Below, piece by piece: positions 63,445-64,000 of a DNA stretch of 64,000 bases. Made by a program: the position numbers and the translations under genes. Origin of the DNA: Salidesulfovibrio onnuriiensis (GTDB lineage Bacteria; Desulfobacterota; Desulfovibrionia; Desulfovibrionales; Desulfovibrionaceae). The notes beneath the pieces were generated by a model, which did not search any database, was not told the DNA's origin, and was given only the letters and a program-made list of their open reading frames with translations. The DNA lies in contig NZ_CP040751.1 in NCBI RefSeq assembly GCF_008001235.1, positions 1,099,001 to 1,163,000 of the forward strand, in the 5' to 3' direction. Positions within the stretch are counted from its first letter, which is position 1. Each line of letters begins with the position of its first letter.

Positions 63445-63748
63445 GTTTTGTTACGCGCGATTTGCGGTTCGAAATTACATTGATGTTAAAAGGTTGGCTG
63501 TTCGCTGAAAATTATGGGCTGTTTTTGTCAAAAAAAGGCTGTTTGGTGAATATGTCTCGGGCAAAGATTGGGGATTGAACAAAAAACGATCTCGTTTTTT
63601 TCGTTTTAACCAGTTAATTTGTAGAAAACGGTTGACGAAACATTGAAATGGCGCAATGAGGGTTGGAAAGTGTTTGGGCGGCCGGGCCGCATGACGCCCG
63701 GAATTGTATGTCTTGTCGCACCGCGACCAAAACAGGAGACCGGAATAC
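63445..63748. other. AT-rich intergenic region before gdhA
   Basis: 304 bases with no gene. It contains a second short hairpin (AAAAAACGA-TC-TCGTTTTTT, 63581-63600) that could terminate transcription from either side, and a TTGACG at 63632-63637 whose matching -10 (around 63655) is poor. The gdhA promoter is therefore not identified with confidence. Confidence 0.5.
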
Positions 63749-64000
63749 ATGGAAATTCTGGAACTGATCAAGGCGAGGGACCCGAACGAGCGCGAGTTTC
63801 ACCAAGCGGCAGGCGAAGTGGTCGAATCGATCAAGCCTGTCATGGACCGCAACCCGCAGTATAGAAGCGCGGGCATATTGGAACGAATCGTAGAACCCGA
63901 GCGGGTGATCCTCTTCAGGGTCCCCTGGGTTGACGACCAGGGCGATGTGCACGTCAACCGGGGCTTCCGTATCGAGATGAACAGCGCCATCGGCCCCTAC
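63749..64000 (+). CDS. gdhA: NADP-type glutamate dehydrogenase, 3'-truncated by window
   Basis: First 84 residues of glutamate dehydrogenase, which aminates 2-oxoglutarate. The start reads like E. coli GdhA: R-D-P-N-E-x-E-F-x-Q-A, L-E-R-I-V-E-P-E-R-V-I-x-F-R-V-x-W-V-D-D, V-N-R-G-F-R, and S-A-I-G-P-Y at the window edge. AGGAG lies upstream of ATG 63749. The rest of the gene lies outside the window. Confidence 0.93.
   Translation, partial: MEILELIKARDPNEREFHQAAGEVVESIKPVMDRNPQYRSAGILERIVEPERVILFRVPWVDDQGDVHVNRGFRIEMNSAIGPY

Overview
The window looks like the chromosome of a Desulfovibrionales-type sulfate reducer (Desulfovibrio/Pseudodesulfovibrio group). The base composition is GC-rich. There is a strict-anaerobe oxygen-defence cluster (PerR-type regulator, rubrerythrin, desulfoferrodoxin, rubredoxins, rubredoxin:oxygen oxidoreductase). 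There is also a haem-binding chemoreceptor beside a multihaem cytochrome c, a futalosine-pathway menaquinone gene, and a class III (anaerobic) ribonucleotide reductase. The species assignment is inference; no rRNA or tRNA gene is visible.

Layout: 1-5.8 kb holds the end of an MFS exporter, a CCG-domain iron-sulfur protein and four consecutive paralogous membrane proteins. 5.9-15.7 kb holds secA, a repeat-rich hypothetical gene, a zinc-protease/RimK pair, DUF3124, a periplasmic binding protein, a class D beta-lactamase-like lipoprotein, argJ and a small tautomerase. 15.7-16.1 kb is gene-free but highly structured: a perfect polypurine hairpin, then a probable standalone small RNA with its own promoter and terminator. 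16.1-28.1 kb is one long minus-strand block. In transcription order it runs K+ channel, cyclic-nucleotide-binding protein, binding protein, tautomerase, Ser/Thr kinase, radA, sigma-54 response regulator, ATP-grasp enzyme, PLD-like membrane protein, and a helicase-exonuclease that joins MrfA- and MrfB-like parts.

28.8-30.7 kb is an AT-rich accessory island with a HEPN-motif protein, a three-TM protein and a gene remnant. 30.8-34.5 kb holds serS, a glycosyltransferase-like gene, a membrane protein and pncC. 34.7-40 kb holds two tandem nrdD genes, each behind its own cobalamin riboswitch. 40-44 kb is a CpxRA-like two-component system with a CpxR-type box and a divergent small secreted protein, followed by a NYN/LOTUS-type protein. 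44-49 kb holds small proteins, menG, a nucleotide-sugar dehydrogenase, mqnB and a polyprenyl synthase, so quinone biosynthesis is prominent. 49-52 kb is a PurS-PurL fusion.

52.3-54.8 kb is the cytochrome/chemoreceptor pair and 55-58.3 kb the oxygen-defence cluster. 59-63.4 kb holds a complete mlaEFDCA phospholipid-transport operon and a phosphoesterase. The window ends inside gdhA.

Strongest leads: the duplicated riboswitch-nrdD units, the structured small RNA at about 15915-16037, the MrfA-MrfB fusion at the end of a radA operon containing an AT-rich PLD gene, the CpxR box with a CpxP-position gene, and a two-domain rubredoxin with an internal ribosome-binding site. All family assignments come from reading translated sequence and motifs by eye; no database search was run.
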